From positions 2,046,001-2,110,000 of the forward strand of contig NZ_CP050307.1 in NCBI RefSeq assembly GCF_014189535.1: a DNA stretch of 64,000 bases. Reading direction: 5' to 3'. Made by a program: the position numbers and the translations under genes. The notes under the pieces are model-generated. The model searched no databases, was not told the DNA's origin, and saw nothing but the letters and a program-made list of their open reading frames with translations. Below, piece after piece: positions 18,570 to 27,616 of this stretch (the first letter of the stretch is position 1; the number at the start of each line of letters is the position of its first letter). The DNA is from Rhizobium lusitanum (GTDB taxonomy: Bacteria > Pseudomonadota > Alphaproteobacteria > Rhizobiales > Rhizobiaceae).

Positions 18570-19432
18570 CGGTCCTTCAACACGGCCTTGGCCGTACTCC
18601 CCAAGATCGTGACCGCGACCAGCGCGATAATGAAAGGCGCAGCGGCGCGATAGGGCGATATCCAGCCAAACGGCGTGAGCGCTGCCTCGGCAATGCCGAT
18701 CAGAAGCCCCGCGACGGCCGTTTCCCACAGCGAGCGCAGCTGGCCGAGAATTGCCGCAGCGATCGCCGGGATAACCAGCAGCGTCAGGAAGGTGCCCTGG
18801 AGGCGAACGAGGTCGGCAAGGAGCAGGCCGGCAAAACCGGCGAAAACACCGGTGATGATCCAGGCTGCCGTCTCGGTATAAAGAATGCGCACGCCGAGGA
18901 TCGCGCTGAGGTCGCGGTCATTCGCCAAGGCTCGCATATCGAGACCGAGCCGGGTTCGATTGAGCAGCAGCGTGATAGCGCCAACCATGACCACCGCAAG
19001 CAAGAGGGCGATGATGCGTGTGTAAGTCAGGCGCACGCCGAAGAGGGAAACGAACATCAGGTCGGTCGGAAACTGCAGGCGGCGGGGTAATTCGCCCCAG
19101 ACGATGCCCATCAAGGCAATCAGCACCAGGGCCGGCGCCAATGTCCCGACTGCGCGCACGACCGTGTCGCGATGCGACAACATGGGCGCGAAGATGCGTC
19201 CGTAAAGGAAGCTTATGGCCGTGGATACGGCGACGGCGGCAAGGATGGCGACAGCAAGCGGCATCTTCCATTCGAGAAGCTGCCAGGCGCAATGCGCGCC
19301 GATCGCTCCAAAAGCACCGAAGGCAAAGTTGAGGACGCCGGTTGCCCGAAAGAGGATGACAAGGCCGACGCCCGATAGAGCATAGACCGCGCCGATACCC
19401 AGCCCGGAAATGATAAATGGCAGAATGTTCAT
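18566..19432 (-). CDS. Branched-chain-type ABC transporter permease (LivH-like)
   Basis: 288-residue polytopic protein with LivH features: N-terminal ISGLGIGAVYALSGVGLVI, the ATGVLNFAFGAFGAIGAH segment, and a GVFAGFAGLLLADL helix. First permease gene after the substrate-binding protein, from which it is separated by 69 bases containing a hairpin. Confidence 0.92.
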   Translation of the reverse strand: MNILPFIISGLGIGAVYALSGVGLVILFRATGVLNFAFGAFGAIGAHCAWQLLEWKMPLAVAILAAVAVSTAISFLYGRIFAPMLSHRDTVVRAVGTLAPALVLIALMGIVWGELPRRLQFPTDLMFVSLFGVRLTYTRIIALLLAVVMVGAITLLLNRTRLGLDMRALANDRDLSAILGVRILYTETAAWIITGVFAGFAGLLLADLVRLQGTFLTLLVIPAIAAAILGQLRSLWETAVAGLLIGIAEAALTPFGWISPYRAAAPFIIALVAVTILGSTAKAVLKDR

Positions 19433-19457
19433 AGGTCGATCCTATCGGGCCGGACAT

Positions 19458-19484
19458 GTCCCGCGGCCGCATGAGCCACGGGAC
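19458..19484 (-). promoter_or_regulatory. Intercistronic hairpin between binding-protein and permease genes
   Basis: Perfect 6-bp arms (GTCCCG / CGGGAC) with a 15-base GC-rich loop, in the 69-base gap after the substrate-binding-protein gene. Hairpins in this position in ABC operons commonly stabilise the upstream message, giving excess binding protein. The role here is inferred. Confidence 0.3.
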
Positions 19485-19501
19485 CGATTTCACCGGCAAT
19501 C

Positions 19502-20755
19502 TCAGTTCAATCCGGCGGACGCTTCGAAGGCGCGGATATCCTTCAGCTCCGGATCGGGTGACTGGACGCAGTCGGAGACGACTTTCCACTTGCCACCCTC
19601 GGCAACCGCCATGCGTGTTGTCGAATTGGCATTGTGGCGGGGCTGTCCATCGCCAAAATACCAGGGTGCGCAGAAGATATCGCTCTTGAAGCCCTTGATC
19701 TGGCGCACGGCAGCGGATGCCGTCTCGCGCGTGACATTCGACGGATCGAGCGTCACCAGCGCTTTTTCCGCAATCCGTGCCGCGAGGTAGCCCGCCTGGG
19801 CGAAGGTGTCGCGCGGGTCGGATTTTTGACCGTACTGATCCATGACGGCCAGCCAGTTCTGGTTGTCAGGCGTCTTGGCGTCCAGGTCGTTGAATTCCAT
19901 GTTGACATAGAACTTGCCGTCCCAACCCGGACCAATGGTGCCGGGAACGGAGAGATCATAAACCGAGGCTGCGCTGAGGAAGGTGATCGTCTGGTTGAGA
20001 CCTTGCTCTTCAGCTGCGCTCAGAAGCGGCACGGCCACCCCTTTGGACAAGCCGAGGACGATAACGTCGGGTTTGCTTGACGCTGCCTGCAGGATGATCG
20101 ATGTGGCATCCGCCGAGCCCGGATCCATGAGGATCGTTTGAGCCGCAAAGCCTTTTTCCTTGGCAAGAAGCATCACGCCATCGCACGACCAGGTGCCGAC
20201 ATTGGGAATATTCGGTCCGATGCAGACGACCGACTTGGCGTTCAGCTTGTCGAGCGCATAGCCCATGGCGCCCAGCATCGAAACGCGCGGGCCGGCGTTC
20301 GTCGGTGCATAGTTTTCGGCAAAATAGCACTCGCGCGGCACGCCGACGCCTGCAACGACGAGGATGCCCGACTTCTTGTAGAAGTCCGCATTGGCGCCAC
20401 ACTCGACATAGCTCGAATTACCGACCATCAATACGGCCTTCTCGTCGTTGACGAGCTTGGCGGCGAGCTGCGATGCCGTCTCCGGATTCCACTGATCGTC
20501 CTCAACCAGATATTTGACAGGCCGCCCCTTGATGCCGCCATTGGCGTTCAGGCAGTCGAAATAGGCCTTGGCGGCCTTGGTCGAGTTCGAAAAATCATCC
20601 GGCCCGGTCTTGCCGGTGATCGCACCGATGACGATCGGTTCGCCGGTCGCCGGCTTGCCGGTATTGTCGCCGCAGGACGCGGCGGCATGGGCGCTGAACG
20701 CCGAAAGCAGCATCAGGGCGAGACCGACGGTCAGCCCCCTTATATCTATTCTCAT
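19502..20755 (-). CDS. Periplasmic ABC transporter substrate-binding protein (Liv/HAAT type)
   Basis: 417 residues with a Sec signal peptide (about 1-25, cleavage near AHA-AA) and the Peripla_BP_6 pattern: IVIGAITGKTGPD at the N-lobe start, NANGGIKGRPVKYLVEDD, and the C-terminal WYFGDGQPRHN segment. The ribosome site is GAGGAGGAAACC. Six or so Cys residues suggest disulfides in the mature protein. The ligand is not predictable from sequence. Its position after aldehyde and alcohol oxidising enzymes suggests an alcohol, aldehyde or acid with an aromatic or aliphatic backbone. Confidence 0.9.
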   Translation of the reverse strand: MRIDIRGLTVGLALMLLSAFSAHAAASCGDNTGKPATGEPIVIGAITGKTGPDDFSNSTKAAKAYFDCLNANGGIKGRPVKYLVEDDQWNPETASQLAAKLVNDEKAVLMVGNSSYVECGANADFYKKSGILVVAGVGVPRECYFAENYAPTNAGPRVSMLGAMGYALDKLNAKSVVCIGPNIPNVGTWSCDGVMLLAKEKGFAAQTILMDPGSADATSIILQAASSKPDVIVLGLSKGVAVPLLSAAEEQGLNQTITFLSAASVYDLSVPGTIGPGWDGKFYVNMEFNDLDAKTPDNQNWLAVMDQYGQKSDPRDTFAQAGYLAARIAEKALVTLDPSNVTRETASAAVRQIKGFKSDIFCAPWYFGDGQPRHNANSTTRMAVAEGGKWKVVSDCVQSPDPELKDIRAFEASAGLN

Positions 20756-20827
20756 GGTTTCCTCCTCCAGTTTCGATTGCGGACCGGGCTCCCCGACCGG
20801 CTCGTTTCCCCTTGTGGGATTTATATT

Positions 20828-22423
20828 TCAGCCAGCGATCGCCTTTCCGGTCATGAATGCCGCAGCCCGTGCAGCGATCATCATCACGGGTGCATTGGTG
20901 TTGCCCGAAACCAGGGTCGGCATCACCGATGCATCACACACCCTGAGGCCTTCCACCCCGCGCACCTTCAGATCAGCCTCGACGACCGCCATCGGATCGT
21001 CCGCTCGGCCCATGCGCGCGGTCCCCGCGGGATGAAACACGGTCTTGGCGGTCTGGCGAATGTAGTCGCGCAGCGCCACCGGATCATTTTCGACCCCCGG
21101 CTTCGGCAGGACGCGCCGCTTGACCAGCTTTGCTAGCGCGGGCGCATCGAGAATGCGGATCGCCGTCTCGACGCCGCGTACCAATGTATCGAGGTCAGCC
21201 GGATCGGAGAGAAGATTGGCGTTGAAATCCGCCTTATCCTTCGGGTCGGCGCTTCTGAGACGGATGGTGCCGCGCGAACGCGGCCGCAGGTAGCAAGGGC
21301 CGATGCTGAGGCCGTGACCGGGTTCAGGCTCACGATCCACAAAACCGACGAGAGCAGGCAGGACATGGAACTGCACATCCGGCTGGCCTGTGCCCGCAGT
21401 ATCGACGAAACCGCCGCATTCGACGACGTTCGAAGCGAGCAGGCCGCGATGCGAAAGCAGGTAGCGTGCCATATGCCCGACGGCGCGAAGCCCGGCGTCA
21501 TGCCCGAGCATGGAGATCGGGTCGTGCGTTTCGCCTTGCACCGGCACTTCAAGATGATCCTGGTAGTTTGCGCCGACGCCCGGCAGGTCCGCTATCACAT
21601 CGATGCCATGAGAGCGGAGGTGTTCGGCCTCGCCAATGCCAGAAAGCTGCAGGATCTTGGGCGTGGCGATCGCGCCAGCCGTCAAGACGATTTCCCTGGA
21701 GGCGGTAAATATCGTGCCGTCCAGCAGCTCCACGCCCATTGCCCTACGGCCTTCGAACAGGATGCGCGCGACCTTACGTTCGATGAGAACCGTGACGTTC
21801 GGCCGCCCCTCGGCGTCACGCAGAAATGCCTGCGCGGAACTCCAACGACGCCCCCGGTAAGTTGTGTTCTGGTAGAAACCGACACCTTCCTGTTCGGCAC
21901 CGTTAAAGTCCGGATTGTACGGGATGCCGATTTCCGTTGCTGCCTGAACGAAGGCTTCGCTCAGCGGATGGCGATGACGCGGATTTGAGACATGCAGGCC
22001 GCCGCGCTGGCCATGAAATTCGCCATTGAAGCTTTCATTGTTCTCAAGTGACCGGAAGGCAGGCAGCACATCTTCGTAGGACCAGCCGTGGCACCCCATC
22101 TGCGACCATGTGTCGTAATCATTCCTGTGGCCGCGGATGTAGATCATCGCATTGACGGAACTGCCGCCGCCAAGCACGTTTCCTTGCGGAATTATGCTCG
22201 GGCGACCGTTCAGGCCTTTCTCCGGCTCGGATGCATAGGGATGAATGTCGATACCCTTGCCGAGAACCTTGAAGAAGGTCGCCGGAATATGAATCCAGCG
22301 ATCGCTATCGCGCCGACCGGATTCGATCAGCAGAACCTTGTTGGCCGGATTTTCGGAAAGCCGGTTTGCCAGCACACAGCCGGACGATCCGCCACCGACG
22401 ATGATATAATCGAAATTCGCCAT
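20828..22423 (-). CDS. GMC-family FAD alcohol oxidoreductase
   Basis: 531 residues, the size of choline/alcohol dehydrogenases of the glucose-methanol-choline family. N-terminal FAD-binding YIIVGGGSSGCVLANRL, the GMC signature around GNVLGGGSSVNAMIYIRG, the second signature around TAGAIATPKILQLSGIG, and the C-terminal active-site His region (HPAGTARMG) and GNTNAPVMMIA. It oxidises a primary alcohol to an aldehyde; choline is possible, but betaine genes are absent. It lies three bases downstream of the aldehyde dehydrogenase stop, forming an alcohol-to-acid oxidation pair. Confidence 0.91.
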   Translation of the reverse strand: MANFDYIIVGGGSSGCVLANRLSENPANKVLLIESGRRDSDRWIHIPATFFKVLGKGIDIHPYASEPEKGLNGRPSIIPQGNVLGGGSSVNAMIYIRGHRNDYDTWSQMGCHGWSYEDVLPAFRSLENNESFNGEFHGQRGGLHVSNPRHRHPLSEAFVQAATEIGIPYNPDFNGAEQEGVGFYQNTTYRGRRWSSAQAFLRDAEGRPNVTVLIERKVARILFEGRRAMGVELLDGTIFTASREIVLTAGAIATPKILQLSGIGEAEHLRSHGIDVIADLPGVGANYQDHLEVPVQGETHDPISMLGHDAGLRAVGHMARYLLSHRGLLASNVVECGGFVDTAGTGQPDVQFHVLPALVGFVDREPEPGHGLSIGPCYLRPRSRGTIRLRSADPKDKADFNANLLSDPADLDTLVRGVETAIRILDAPALAKLVKRRVLPKPGVENDPVALRDYIRQTAKTVFHPAGTARMGRADDPMAVVEADLKVRGVEGLRVCDASVMPTLVSGNTNAPVMMIAARAAAFMTGKAIAG

Positions 22424-22426
22424 GGC

Positions 22427-23833
22427 TCAGCTCAACACCGTCTGGATCGTCGTGAATTCCTTCAGCCCCTCGGCACCGAATTCGACTCCGATGCCCGATT
22501 GCTTGACGCCGCCGAACGGCGCGTTCGGCTGGATCGCGCCATGCTTGTTGATCCAGACGGAACCGCATTCGAGCTGCATTGCGTAATGTCTCGCCTTCCC
22601 GGCATCCGCCGACCAGACCGAGCCGCCAAGCCCCGCCGGATTGGTATTGGCGCGAGCAATGACCTCGTCGATATCGGTATAGCGAATGATCGGCAGCGCC
22701 GGGCCGAACTGTTCCTCATCGACCAGGCGGACGCCGTGATCCACATCGGCGACAAGGGTGATCGGGTAGAAATAACCCGGCCGATCCATCGGCGCACCGC
22801 CGACGAGAATGCGGCCGCCGTTCGCGCGTGCGTCATCGACAAGTTCGCGAACCTTGTTGAACTGCAATTCGTTCTGGATCGGGCCGAGAATGCTTGCCTC
22901 GTCGAGACCGTCGCCAACGGGAATCCGCGCTGCATATTCAGCAAGCGCCTTGCAAACAGGTTCGTAGATACTGTCGTGCACATAGAGGCGTTTGAGTGCC
23001 GCGCAGGTCTGGCCGTTATTGATAAAGGCTCCCCAAAAGAGGCCCTCGGCGATCTGGGCCGGATCGGCGTCGGGAAGCACGATACCGGCATCGTTGCCGC
23101 CAAGTTCCAGCGTCAGTCGCTTCAATGTCGCGACAGCCGAGGCCATGACCTTTTTGCCGGTCTCGGTCGAGCCCGTGAAGGTCATTTTGGCGATGCCTTG
23201 ATGAGAAGAGAGAGCGGCGCCAATACTGTTTTCACCGGTGATGACATTGACGACGCCGGGCGGCAGCACCTCGTTCATGATCTCGACAAGGCGGATCGTC
23301 GACAGCGGCGTCAGCGGCGAGGGCTTGATGACGACCGTATTGCCGGCACGCACCGCCGGGACGATATGCCAGCAGGCGATCATGACCGGCCAGTTCCAAG
23401 GCGTGATGGAACTGACGACGCCGATGGGTTTGCGGTGCAATTCGACGCGCCCTTCATTGTCGTCCTGCAGGATTTCGACCGGAAGATTCAATTCCGCCGT
23501 ATGGCGCGTCCAAGCAAGCGCACCGCCGATTTCGAAACGCGAACCCAGTCCATTGAGCGGCTTACCCTGCTCAAGTGTCAGAAGATGAGCCAGCTCCTCG
23601 CCATTGGCGGCGATCTTTTCCGCAATGGCGCGGCATGCGGCCTGACGCTTTTCTTCCGGCACCCGGCTCCAGGTCTGAAAGGCCGACGATGCGGCGGCAA
23701 CGGCGCGGTCGAGATCCGCCGGTGTCGCTAGCGGCATCTGGCCCACGATCTCTCCAGTCGATGGATTGCGAACATCGGCATAAGCCGCGGTATCGACGCG
23801 TGCTCCACCAAAGAACAGGCTGTACTGCTTCAC
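22427..23833 (-). CDS. NAD(P)-dependent aldehyde dehydrogenase
   Basis: 468 residues, GTG start with GGGAGGAG ribosome site. Aldehyde dehydrogenase superfamily: oxyanion Asn in TPWNWP, Glu in LELGGND, catalytic Cys in NNGQTCAALKR, and C-terminal PFGGVKQSGIG. First gene of the transport/oxidation operon and directly upstream of the GMC oxidoreductase, so it probably oxidises the aldehyde that enzyme makes. Next to a FeaR-like regulator it may act like FeaB (phenylacetaldehyde dehydrogenase), though this is inference. Confidence 0.9.
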   Translation of the reverse strand: MKQYSLFFGGARVDTAAYADVRNPSTGEIVGQMPLATPADLDRAVAAASSAFQTWSRVPEEKRQAACRAIAEKIAANGEELAHLLTLEQGKPLNGLGSRFEIGGALAWTRHTAELNLPVEILQDDNEGRVELHRKPIGVVSSITPWNWPVMIACWHIVPAVRAGNTVVIKPSPLTPLSTIRLVEIMNEVLPPGVVNVITGENSIGAALSSHQGIAKMTFTGSTETGKKVMASAVATLKRLTLELGGNDAGIVLPDADPAQIAEGLFWGAFINNGQTCAALKRLYVHDSIYEPVCKALAEYAARIPVGDGLDEASILGPIQNELQFNKVRELVDDARANGGRILVGGAPMDRPGYFYPITLVADVDHGVRLVDEEQFGPALPIIRYTDIDEVIARANTNPAGLGGSVWSADAGKARHYAMQLECGSVWINKHGAIQPNAPFGGVKQSGIGVEFGAEGLKEFTTIQTVLS

Positions 23834-23841
23834 GATTGGCT

Positions 23842-23861
23842 CCTCCCGTATTTATGGGAGG
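23842..23861 (-). promoter_or_regulatory. Hairpin that pairs with the ribosome site of the aldehyde dehydrogenase
   Basis: On the minus strand CCTCCC pairs perfectly with GGGAGG across an eight-base AT-rich loop. The GGGAGG arm is the Shine-Dalgarno sequence of the GTG start at 23833. Folding would hide the ribosome site, so translation may be regulated by structure. Confidence 0.4.
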
Positions 23862-23958
23862 ACTATGCGCTAGCGGACAAATGCAGTCTTGGGCTGGAGC
23901 GCGCCATGGCTTGACCTGAAACGCGATGTGGCGGACTAAAGCGCACGCTCTGCACTCA

Positions 23959-24930
23959 TTATTGCGCAGCGGTCGATATCGGCTTCAGCAGATCGGTGGG
24001 CGCGCAATCGAACAGCTCCTTGAAGCTGCGATTGAAATAGGAAATATCGTTGAACCCTGCAGCGTAAGCCACCTCCGCTATGGTTCGCCCACTTTTCTGG
24101 TCCTTGAGTTGTTCGATCTTTTCACGCACCAGGCGCAGCCGCTTGTCGCGAATGACAGTTGTGCAAGTAACGCCCAGGCCCTGAAAATCCTCTTGCAGCG
24201 TGCGGATCGATACACCGATGCGTGTCGCCAGCCACTTGGCGCTGAGATCGCTCTCCGTCAGATGCCGGTCGATCAGAATATCGACCACCTGCAGCCGCCG
24301 AGATGCGCTGTCGTTGAGAGCAGGCATGGCGCCACCGCCCGAGACGAAGGCCTGGCGCGTGGCATTAAACATCAGATGCCGCAAATTGGCGGAACTGGCA
24401 TCCGATTCCGACGTGGACATGATCTTTGCCACCAGAGCCCGCAGCATCATCGCCATCGGATCATAGGCTTCCAGTTTGCGGGCTATGTCGAAATCGACAT
24501 GACTTTCGGAATACATGATCTGTCGCGGCAGATGCAGCGACAGATGATTACTGAATTGTCCGCCGAAATAAAATGTCGTCGGTCGCGCCGAATCCACGAG
24601 AATGCAATCACCGACATCCAGAATTGTCTGCTGCCCGACATGCTCGACGCCGCAAGAGCCTTCGAGTTGCAGGATGAGAAAAAGATGCTCGTTGGCGTCC
24701 CGGCGAATATCGTCCCAATCCCGATGGACGCGGTCGAGATCGTTGGAAACATGGGCGAACTCCATGCCGCAGACATCGACACGCCGGGCGGCCCCCGTCA
24801 CGGCCTTGCCGCTTTCCATCGCTTTCGGATTGAAGTTCCCACAGATCGACTGGAGATCGTTTGTCCATTGATCGTAGGAAACGGGCGCCCACGCGTTTTG
24901 TGTCAGGGCTTGATTATTCAATAGCTCCAA
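23959..24930 (-). CDS. FeaR-like AraC-family transcriptional regulator
   Basis: 323 residues. The N-terminal region resembles E. coli FeaR: a WTNDLQSICGNF segment near the start, then LILQLEGSCGVEH and DCILVDSARPTTFYF. The C-terminal AraC helix-turn-helix pair is about residues 215-320 (LATRIGVSIRTLQEDFQ and IAEVAYAAGFNDISYFNRSFKELF). FeaR activates tyramine/phenylethylamine oxidation genes in E. coli. Here the gene sits 125 bases upstream of the aldehyde dehydrogenase/GMC/Liv operon on the same strand, so that operon is its likely target. A palindrome resembling the hpaF operator lies about 110 bases upstream of its start. Confidence 0.85.
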   Translation of the reverse strand: MELLNNQALTQNAWAPVSYDQWTNDLQSICGNFNPKAMESGKAVTGAARRVDVCGMEFAHVSNDLDRVHRDWDDIRRDANEHLFLILQLEGSCGVEHVGQQTILDVGDCILVDSARPTTFYFGGQFSNHLSLHLPRQIMYSESHVDFDIARKLEAYDPMAMMLRALVAKIMSTSESDASSANLRHLMFNATRQAFVSGGGAMPALNDSASRRLQVVDILIDRHLTESDLSAKWLATRIGVSIRTLQEDFQGLGVTCTTVIRDKRLRLVREKIEQLKDQKSGRTIAEVAYAAGFNDISYFNRSFKELFDCAPTDLLKPISTAAQ

Positions 24931-25040
24931 CTCTGCCTCCCAACAGTGTCAGTCCATGATATGTCCGTCTCGAGCAACTCTCCCATGAGCGCAAGACGGC
25001 GAAGCTGAAAGAGTGTCGAAGATCTATCGTGCTGTCAATA

Positions 25041-25058
25041 TATTTCACATGTTAAATA
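25041..25058. promoter_or_regulatory. Near-perfect 18-bp palindrome, candidate HpaR operator
   Basis: TATTTCACATGTTAAATA has one mismatched pair and shares 15 of 18 bases with the palindrome on the hpaF promoter (window 28729-28746). It lies between the 3' end of hpaA and the start of the FeaR-like gene transcribed leftward, in the promoter zone of the latter. Confidence 0.55.
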
Positions 25059-25065
25059 GAATGAA

Positions 25066-25947
25066 CTATTCCATGCCATGCTCATCGGACGCGTTCTGCC
25101 GTCGCCACTCGCTGGGCGGAATCCCGGTTCGGGCGCGGAAGAAGCGCGAGAAATAGGCAGCGTCCTTCAAGCCCACCTCATAGGCGATATCTTCCAACGA
25201 ACGGATCGTGAAAAGCAACAGCCGCTTGGCCTCGAGCAGACGGCGCTCGGCAATCATATCCTTGACACCTTGGCCGAAAGCCGTGTGTCCGGCCTTCGCA
25301 AGCAGATGCGGTGTGGTGCCGAGGGTCGAAACATAGCGCTCAACGGGCCAGTTCTCGCGAAAGTGCTGATCGATCAGCCGCCGAAGCTGGGCCGCGAGCT
25401 GCTTTTGCGGCGATTGCGCCAACATCGGCGCGTCTGACGCCAGGCGTCCGATCTGGGTCAGGGCGGCGGCGGCCAACGGTGGGATGATCCTGTCGACCCG
25501 AACGCTTCCCTCGGCATACTCCTCGAAAATTAACCGCATGGTGCGCCCCAGCCTGTCCCAGAGCGCCGTCGCACCCTGCCCCCTCACCATAACCGGACGA
25601 TCCAGCGGCAAGATCGTTTGGCCCGCGATCGACGGTAGCAGGCTGTCGGCGATCGATACGACGATTGCATCGGAGACAAGCGGATCAACATTGAAGCCGT
25701 GGACCACACCGCTCGGCACAAAGCTGACGGCTGGCGCCAAAAAGTCCAAGCGCTGATCCTCTATGAAATAGGAGCCGTTGCCGCAGGTCCAGAAGGTGAT
25801 CTGCACCATCCTGTCATGTTTGTGCGCCTTGACCTGCCCGAGATGAATATTTGCTCGCGCCATAACCGTTTCGACGTGAAGAAACCCCAGCTCCAGAGGG
25901 CGATCCGGTTCGCCGTAGACGAAGAAGCTCGGGATGATGTTTTCCAT
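25066..25947 (-). CDS. hpaA: AraC-family activator HpaA
   Basis: 293 residues from the ATG at 25947; an upstream in-frame extension exists but the family length (about 296) favours this start. N-terminal cupin-like part begins SFFVYGEPDRPLELGFLHVE and continues with GQVKAHKHDRMVQITFW, characteristic of the 4-hydroxyphenylacetate regulator HpaA. C-terminal AraC helix-turn-helix around LEDIAYEVGLKDAAYFSRFF. It is divergent from hpaB across 97 bases, the expected arrangement for activation of hpaBC in response to 4-hydroxyphenylacetate. Confidence 0.92.
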   Translation of the reverse strand: MENIIPSFFVYGEPDRPLELGFLHVETVMARANIHLGQVKAHKHDRMVQITFWTCGNGSYFIEDQRLDFLAPAVSFVPSGVVHGFNVDPLVSDAIVVSIADSLLPSIAGQTILPLDRPVMVRGQGATALWDRLGRTMRLIFEEYAEGSVRVDRIIPPLAAAALTQIGRLASDAPMLAQSPQKQLAAQLRRLIDQHFRENWPVERYVSTLGTTPHLLAKAGHTAFGQGVKDMIAERRLLEAKRLLLFTIRSLEDIAYEVGLKDAAYFSRFFRARTGIPPSEWRRQNASDEHGME

Positions 25948-26044
25948 GCGAACCGCCGAAAAAGTACAAGTGATTTGGCCATTCTGTCCATGGTCGAATG
26001 CGGATGCAAGCGTTAGCTTTTTTCCAGCATCACAGGAGGAAACG

Positions 26045-27607
26045 ATGAAAGCCGAAGATTTTCGGGCCGATACCAAACGGCCTTTCACCGGCGAGGAGTA
26101 TCTTGCCAGCCTGCGCGACGGCCGTGAGGTCTATATCAACGGCGAGCGCATCAAGGACGTGACGACGCATCCCTCGATGCGCAATTCGGCCCGCTCGCTT
26201 GCAAGGCTCTATGATGCGCTGCACGCGGAGAAGACGAAGGAGCGTCTGACATCGCCGACCGATACCGGCTCGGGAGGCTACACCCACAAATACTTCCGCG
26301 TCGCAAAATCCTCCACTGATCTTGTCGCCCAGCAGGGCGCAATCGCCGACTGGGCCCGCATGTCCTACGGATGGATGGGCCGCACCGCCGACTATAAGGC
26401 GGCATTGATGAATACGCTCGGGGCCAACGCCGACTGGTATGGCCCCTTCAAGGACAATGCACTCGCCTGGCACAAGCGCGCCCAGGAAGCAGCACTTTTC
26501 ATGAACCATGCGATCGTCAACCCGCCGATCGACCGCCACAAGCCGGCGGATGCCGTGAAAGACGTGTTCGTTCACATCACCAAGGAAACAGATGCGGGCA
26601 TCTACGTCTCGGGCGCCAAGGTCGTGGCGACATCCTCCGCGCTCACACACTATAATTTCCTGGCCCAAAGCTCGGCGACGGTTACCGAAGATCCCTCGTT
26701 GTCGGTGATGTTCATCGTGCCGATGAACGCGCCGGGCATCAAGATGTTCTGCCGTGTCTCCTACGAGAAAACGGCAAACCGTGTCGGCACGCCGTTCGAT
26801 TACCCCCTTTCTTCCCGCTTCGATGAGAACGACGCCATCCTCGTGCTGGATAACGTCTTCATCCCCTGGGAAGACGTGCTGGTGCTGCGTGACGCGCCGA
26901 AGATCCTGTCCTTCCATCCGGCTTCGGGCTTCATGCATGGCTATTGCTTCCAGGGCTGCACGCGGTTCGCCGTCAAGCTCGACTTCCTGGCGGGCCTGCT
27001 CGCCAAGGCTCTAAGGGCGACCGGGGGCGACGCCTTCCGCGGCAATCAGGCCGCACTTGGCGAAGTCATCGCGCTGCGCCACATGTTCTGGAGCTTCTCC
27101 AACGCCATGGCCTACAATCCGATCCCTTGGGCAAATGGCGCAGTGCTCCCCAATCTGGAAGCGGCTCTCGCCTACCGTACCTTCATGTCGGAAGCCTATC
27201 CGCGCGTTATAGAAACAGTCCGCAAGGTCGTTGCCTCGGGTCTCATCTATCTGCCGTCTTCGGCCAAGGATTTCGGCAATCCTGAGATTGATCGCTATCT
27301 CAGCCAGTATGTGCGCGGCTCCAACGACATGGGACATATCGAGCGCATCAAGATTATGAAGCTGCTCTGGGACGCCACTGGAACCGAGTTCGGCGGCCGG
27401 CACGCCCTCTACGAGTTGAACTATGCCGGGGCACCGGAAGAGGTGCGCCTTCAGGTGCTCAAAGGCGCTGCGCGTGGCGGGCGATTGCGCGAGATGGAAG
27501 CGCTCGTCGATACCTGCATGAGCGACTACGATGAAAACGGCTGGACAGGCGATACCTGGTTGCCGCCGATCGGCAACACAGACCCGTTCAAGTCCGCAGC
27601 TGAATAG
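26045..27607 (+). CDS. hpaB: 4-hydroxyphenylacetate 3-monooxygenase, oxygenase component HpaB
   Basis: 520 residues, the same length as E. coli HpaB. FADH2-dependent oxygenase that hydroxylates 4-hydroxyphenylacetate to 3,4-dihydroxyphenylacetate (homoprotocatechuate). The ATG at 26045 is set by a strong AGGAGGA site; a longer reading lies within the divergent promoter. Family landmarks include RDGREVYINGERI, HKYFRVAKSS, the DRHKPADAV segment and DNVFIPWEDVL. Nine bases separate it from hpaC, its flavin reductase. Confidence 0.95.
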   Translation: MKAEDFRADTKRPFTGEEYLASLRDGREVYINGERIKDVTTHPSMRNSARSLARLYDALHAEKTKERLTSPTDTGSGGYTHKYFRVAKSSTDLVAQQGAIADWARMSYGWMGRTADYKAALMNTLGANADWYGPFKDNALAWHKRAQEAALFMNHAIVNPPIDRHKPADAVKDVFVHITKETDAGIYVSGAKVVATSSALTHYNFLAQSSATVTEDPSLSVMFIVPMNAPGIKMFCRVSYEKTANRVGTPFDYPLSSRFDENDAILVLDNVFIPWEDVLVLRDAPKILSFHPASGFMHGYCFQGCTRFAVKLDFLAGLLAKALRATGGDAFRGNQAALGEVIALRHMFWSFSNAMAYNPIPWANGAVLPNLEAALAYRTFMSEAYPRVIETVRKVVASGLIYLPSSAKDFGNPEIDRYLSQYVRGSNDMGHIERIKIMKLLWDATGTEFGGRHALYELNYAGAPEEVRLQVLKGAARGGRLREMEALVDTCMSDYDENGWTGDTWLPPIGNTDPFKSAAE

Positions 27608-27616
27608 GAGGCGACC

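Noticed and set aside
20828..22423. Choline dehydrogenase (betA) with betaine-aldehyde dehydrogenase
   Set aside because: The GMC/ALDH pair resembles BetA/BetB in fold, but betI and betC are absent and the context is a Liv importer and FeaR-like regulator, so a specific bet assignment is not justified.
22088..23731. 547-codon open frame on the plus strand
   Set aside because: It lies antisense to the aldehyde dehydrogenase and GMC genes, whose motifs are unmistakable; the frame is a by-product of high-GC codon usage.
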